DNA from: an uncultured Alphaproteobacteria bacterium
Lineage (GTDB): Bacteria > Pseudomonadota > Alphaproteobacteria > SP197
Reading direction: 5' to 3'
DNA length: 64,000 bases
Assembly (NCBI GenBank): GCA_958295695.1
Contig: OY282363.1
Span: 1,617,403 to 1,681,402, forward strand
Shown: positions 60,648 to 64,000 of the stretch, in pieces
Position numbering within the stretch: position 1 is the stretch's first letter
Layout: each line of letters begins with the position of its first letter
Translations under genes and position numbers: made by a program
Notes under the pieces: model-generated
What the model saw: only the letters and a program-made list of their open reading frames with translations
What the model was told of the DNA's origin: nothing
Databases searched by the model: none

Positions 60648-62360
60648 GTGGACGACGGCGGGAAGACGAAGGAGGATGCCGGCGCCGCCGTGCCGGCGGA
60701 AACAAGACGGGATCGTGCGATGGCCGCCCGAGAGGGAGGTAGTCTGGCCGAGCAGCTGGCGTCGGCGTTGCCGCGCATGCGCGGTGTGCGCCGGCCCGTG
60801 CCGCCGGCGTGTCGGATAAGGATGCGCATCCCCGCGGACGATCTCGGCGGCGCGTTCGGCGAAGTGCGGGACGAAGTATTGCGCTGGATGCAGGACCGCG
60901 CCGGGCGGCGTCTGCCGGAGGAGGCGTGGCGCGGCGAAGGGTTCGAACTCGCCGGGGCCGGTCCGCTCCGCGTCGAAGCGGCGCCGGCGCGGGATGCCGG
61001 CCGCTGGACGGCGCGGCTGGACGAGGCCGACGGGGATGCGCCGGACCGCTTATGGGCGACCGAAGCCGAGATCGCCAGGGACGGAGCGGCGATAAGCGTA
61101 CATGTGCGGCTCGGCTGCGCGGCGCGGGGAGAAAGCCCGCCCGCCCTGTCCGTTCCCGGCCTCGTCCGGCGGATCGCGGACCGGTTCGTCATCGTCGTCG
61201 ACGGCCGGCCGGTCGGCGCCGGGCCCTGGCTCGTCGATACGCCGGAACGGGCGGAGACGCTTCTCGCACTGCTCCGCGACCCGGAGCGCGAGCGGGACGT
61301 GCTGACGATCGCCACGCACGATCTCGACGACGATCCCTCGACCGCGCTGGTCTCGCCGCGATCCGTCTTCGAACGCACGCTGGGCGCGGCCCATGTCGCC
61401 ATCGTCACGGCGACGGCCGCTTTCGCCCTGACGGATCGGGTCGGCAAGGAACTGTCCGTCTTCCGCCAGGCGGTGCGGACCTACAAGCCCGGCTTCGATC
61501 CCTGGCGGGCGGAACCCCGCGACCATCCGCTCGCCGTCGGGACGCGCATATCCGCCTGGGCCGGCGGACCGGAAGCCTTCGAAGACTTCTTCGTCGCCAC
61601 CTGCTTGCGCGCCACCGTCGGAGCCGCGAACCGAGAGGAGCACTCGCCGTTCCCCTTCGTCGCGAGACGGACCGCCCCGGCGCCGCCGCGCACCCTCGTT
61701 CCCCCGGCCACACCCTCGGGGGACGAACGGCTGGACGCGCCGCGGCGGGAGAACGAGGAACTCAGGATCGAGAATCTGAGACTGGCGGAAGCGCTGGGCA
61801 AGGAGCGCGCCGCCGCCGGTGCCGCGCGGAAGGAGATCAAGAGTCTCAAGGACCGGGTGGCCCATCTCGAACGCCTGCAAGGCAATGCGGGGGCGCATCC
61901 CGACGGGCCGGCCGTTCCAGACAGCCTCAAGCAACTCGAGCAATGGTCGAAGGAACATCTGGACGGCAGGGTCCGGCTGCATCCAAGGGCGATCGGGGCG
62001 GCGAAGAAATCGAAGTTCGAGGATGTCGCGCTCGCGTATCGCGCCTTGCTGATCCTGCGCGATCGTTACGTCCCGATGCGCCTGGAGGGCGGCGCCGACA
62101 GGCGGGCCGCATACCGGGAGGCGCTGGCCCGGGAAGGGCTCAAGGACGAGCAGACCTTCGCCGGCACGCGGGCGGGCGAGCATGGCGACGCCTATAACGT
62201 CGAGCATGGCGGGCGCAATCGGCGGCTCGAACGGCATCTGAAAGGCAGCAACGCCCGCGACGAACGCCGCGGGTTCCGCCTCTACTTCTTCTGGGACGAT
62301 AGCGACCGGGAGGTCGTCGTCGGCTGGCTGCCCAACCACCTGCCGACGAGGATCAGTTGA
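60648..62360 (+). CDS. Unrecognised 570-residue protein, possible defence or toxin-like component
   Basis: GTG at 60648 gives 570 residues; ATG at 60720 (546 residues) is the alternative, and neither has a strong ribosome-binding site. The N-terminal 330 residues are one alpha/beta domain with no motif that I recognise (RMRIPADDLGGAFGEVRDEV; LVRRIADRFVIVVDGRP; FRQAVRTYKPGFDPWRAEP). Residues about 364-410 form a charged coiled coil (ENEELRIENLRLAEALGKER). The last 110 residues hold LAYRALLILRDRYVPMRL, HLKGSNARDERRGFRLYFFW and VVVGWLPNHL. This compact end block looks like a RelE-like or small nuclease fold, which is only an impression. It follows the type I operon on the same strand, separated by two small minus-strand frames. 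Coding character is good throughout. Confidence 0.75.
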   Translation: MDDGGKTKEDAGAAVPAETRRDRAMAAREGGSLAEQLASALPRMRGVRRPVPPACRIRMRIPADDLGGAFGEVRDEVLRWMQDRAGRRLPEEAWRGEGFELAGAGPLRVEAAPARDAGRWTARLDEADGDAPDRLWATEAEIARDGAAISVHVRLGCAARGESPPALSVPGLVRRIADRFVIVVDGRPVGAGPWLVDTPERAETLLALLRDPERERDVLTIATHDLDDDPSTALVSPRSVFERTLGAAHVAIVTATAAFALTDRVGKELSVFRQAVRTYKPGFDPWRAEPRDHPLAVGTRISAWAGGPEAFEDFFVATCLRATVGAANREEHSPFPFVARRTAPAPPRTLVPPATPSGDERLDAPRRENEELRIENLRLAEALGKERAAAGAARKEIKSLKDRVAHLERLQGNAGAHPDGPAVPDSLKQLEQWSKEHLDGRVRLHPRAIGAAKKSKFEDVALAYRALLILRDRYVPMRLEGGADRRAAYREALAREGLKDEQTFAGTRAGEHGDAYNVEHGGRNRRLERHLKGSNARDERRGFRLYFFWDDSDREVVVGWLPNHLPTRIS

Positions 62361-62372
62361 CCTCCGGGGCCG

Positions 62373-62398
62373 CGCCGGGGGAATGCGCCCCGGCGTTC
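62373..62398 (+). terminator. Possible terminator after the 570-residue protein gene
   Basis: CGCCGGGG, a 7-base loop, CCCCGGCG then TTCTC, about 13 bases after the stop. The stem is strong but the T-tract is weak. Confidence 0.4.
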
Positions 62399-62633
62399 TC
62401 GCGGAAGACCCCGGCCGGCGCCCGGTCGGAAAGGCCGAGCGCACGCCGGCGATCGATCGTCATCTCGAACTCGATCGCCGGACGGTCGCGGCCGAACACG
62501 ATGCGGTCCCGCGGCCAGCCGCCGACAACGCGCCATGGCCTCGGAACATCCCCATAGGCAGGCGTTCGCCATGACGCACCGCGCACCGACAACCGGCCAC
62601 ACCGCGGGGCGGGCAACGCGGGCCGGATTGGGC

Positions 62634-63009
62634 TTACTCCGTTTTCGAAGGTCCCTGGCGTTCGAGCTTCACGCCGAAGCCCCGGCCCCTGACGATGGCG
62701 TCGTCGCCGAACTTCTCCCGCACCGCGTCCAGCGCCTTGTCGACGCCGCTGTCGGGCGAAGCGCCGCCGAACAGGTCGCCCTGGTCGTCCCAGGGCAGCG
62801 TGTTGGCGTAGTGCGCGGTCCGCGCCTTGCCCTCGGTCGGTTCGGCGAAGGCGCTCTTGGGCAGGAGGCGCTTGTTGTAGCGCCCGGCGTCGGTGTCGGC
62901 GTCGTGGTGGATGGCGACGTGGCGGCTCGCCTCGCGGTCGTGGGTGGAGGCGGCCGGACCAGGCGTTGATGCGCAAGGATACGAGCATGGCGTCCCTGGT
63001 GAGGTCCAT
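62634..63009 (-). pseudogene. Frameshifted DUF3150 N-terminus joined to a DinB-like C-terminus
   Basis: ATG at 63009 gives MDLTRDAMLVSLRINAWSGRL, the opening of DUF3150 proteins. After a one-base frame change the sequence continues DREASRHVAIHHDADTDAGR, YNKRLLPKSAFAE and HYANTLPWDDQG, still DUF3150. It then switches to DLFGGASPDSGVDKALDAVR, EKFGDDAIVRGRGFG, the C-terminal tail typical of DNA polymerase IV. The frameshift coincides with a tandem CCACCCAC, consistent with a 4-base duplication. The product is broken and also chimeric. DUF3150 genes normally sit beside a MoxR-like ATPase, as here. Confidence 0.62.
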
Positions 63010-63033
63010 GGGTTGGTCTCCCTGGAAATGGCG

Positions 63034-64000
63034 TCAGCGGGTTCTGGCGGCGGCCCAGCGGATGAACGCCTCGGTGTGCTGCAAGGCCGGCTCGCGGCGG
63101 ATGCAGGAGCCGACGAGGAACTCGCCGACCTCGCGCCGGAGGCGGGTGTCGTAGGCGACGATGGCGCCGAGATTGACGTCGTCGGCGAGACGGTAGAGCG
63201 AGCCGCACAGCGCGATCAGGGCGCTGGCGTTGTCGGGGACGGGTGCGTTCTCGGGATCGTCGATGACGGCGCGGGGGTGGGGCAGGTCGCGCCAGACCTT
63301 GAGGAAAGCCGAGAACTCGACCGCGGCGGCCTCGCCGACGGCGCCCCGGAACAGGGCGCGCTCGGCGGCCGGGTCGAGGCCGTTGCGGCGATGCACGATG
63401 TTGGAGACGAACTCCCAGGTGCGCGGACAGGGGAAGGCCTTCTCCGCCGATCGGGGATCGAAGTCGTGCAACAGCTCGGGGCGCATCTGGACGAAGAACA
63501 GGACCTCGGGCGCGATGCCGTTCCCCGCGCCCCAGGCGCACCAGTCGGGCGCATCGACACGGATCTCCAGATCCACGAAGCGGGAGGCGAGCGGCGTCGG
63601 CATGCGGTGGACGCCGCCGCGGTCGGTCTCGCGGTTGCCGCAGGCGATGAGCGCCGCGCCGTCGGGGAGTTCGTACTCGCCGCGGCGCCGGTCGAGGACG
63701 AGCTGGTACAAGGCGGCCTGGACCATGGGCACGGCCGAGGGCAGTTCCTCCAGGTTGACGAGCCAGCGCCCGTCCGCGTCGGAGGGCGGCAGGAAGGCGG
63801 GCGGCGCCCAGCGGGTGCGGTCACGACCGTCGCGCCACGGGATGCCGCGCAGGTCGACCGGATCGAGCAACAGGGCGCGGACATCGATGTACTCGCGCCC
63901 CGCGTCGGCGGCGACCTGTTGGGCGATCTGGGACTTGGCGCATCCGGGCGGCCCCCAGACGATGGCCGGCTGGCGCGCCTCGACCGGAAGCGCGAGCGTG
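63034..64000 (-). CDS. MoxR/CobS-like AAA ATPase, 5' end outside window
   Basis: About 322 codons are visible. Walker A is GPPGCAKSQIAQQ close to the window edge. Later come LLDPVDLRGIPW, a Walker B-type VNLEELPSA with the pore segment, the sensor stretch LIACGNRETDRGGVHRMP and an arginine finger region TPLASRFVDLEI. This is the MoxR/CobS type of AAA machine that works with VWA-domain partners in mobile elements. It is encoded 24 bp before the DUF3150-like remnant on the same strand, the order expected for that module. The N-terminal few dozen residues are missing. Confidence 0.82.
   Translation of the reverse strand, partial: TLALPVEARQPAIVWGPPGCAKSQIAQQVAADAGREYIDVRALLLDPVDLRGIPWRDGRDRTRWAPPAFLPPSDADGRWLVNLEELPSAVPMVQAALYQLVLDRRRGEYELPDGAALIACGNRETDRGGVHRMPTPLASRFVDLEIRVDAPDWCAWGAGNGIAPEVLFFVQMRPELLHDFDPRSAEKAFPCPRTWEFVSNIVHRRNGLDPAAERALFRGAVGEAAAVEFSAFLKVWRDLPHPRAVIDDPENAPVPDNASALIALCGSLYRLADDVNLGAIVAYDTRLRREVGEFLVGSCIRREPALQHTEAFIRWAAARTR

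Noticed and set aside
62361..62633. Minus-strand frame ending RAPAGVFRENAGAHSPGAAPEVN as a separate gene
   Set aside because: No recognisable domain, no ribosome-binding site, and it overlaps the stop of the DUF3150-like remnant in another frame; not enough to call.

Overview
The window is about 70% GC with strongly GC-biased third codon positions. Gene style, short palindromic REP-like elements and a CCA-encoding tRNA-Pro(CGG) point to an alphaproteobacterium, perhaps Rhodospirillales-like. That placement is inference; no rRNA or marker gene is present.

Layout. (1) 1-5 kb, ordinary chromosome: end of a FIST-domain protein, a GMC dehydrogenase with its Tat-exported small subunit, a class III aminotransferase and an EamA exporter. 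(2) 5.2-11.5 kb, defence cluster: an MmeI-like single-chain restriction-modification enzyme, a two-gene ATPase/TOPRIM (DUF3226) pair resembling split OLD/PARIS systems, tRNA-Pro, and a DUF6414 protein with a small overlapping partner. (3) 11.6-15.4 kb: hydantoinase/oxoprolinase subunits B and A. (4) 15.9-16.9 kb: a HigA-like antitoxin, a wrecked HigB-like toxin and the C-terminal stub of a tyrosine recombinase. (5) 17.4-43.3 kb: one gene of about 8,600 codons encoding an exported giant adhesin. It has a signal peptide, roughly 63 Calx-beta-like modules and a C-terminal autotransporter-type beta-barrel. (6) 43.3-64 kb, a patchwork of integrative-element or plasmid backbone genes (ribbon-helix-helix protein, DUF2493, SSB, tyrosine integrase, MoxR-type ATPase) interleaved with broken genes (DUF499, Toprim, DUF3150/DinB) and cargo. 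The cargo is HicAB, three Phd/VapC-type modules, a type I restriction-modification operon hsdR-hsdS-hsdM, and an unrecognised 570-codon gene after hsdM.

How it fits together. Two direct copies of a recombinase/HigBA remnant (16.1-16.5 and 49.4-49.6 kb) bracket the giant adhesin, so about 33 kb could have moved, or could still be lost, as a unit. The type I operon has been opened between hsdR and hsdS by two toxin-antitoxin cassettes. Repeated copies of an hsdR 3' tail and a severed hsdS 5' end mark the joints. Immune genes on both sides (type IIL, ATPase/TOPRIM, type I, many toxin-antitoxin pairs) make this a defence-rich island built by repeated recombination.

The best candidates for something little described are the ATPase-DUF3226 pair, the 570-codon protein beside hsdM, the large inverted-repeat element at 46.07-46.31 kb, and the giant adhesin. 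All calls come from reading the sequence by eye; no database search was made.
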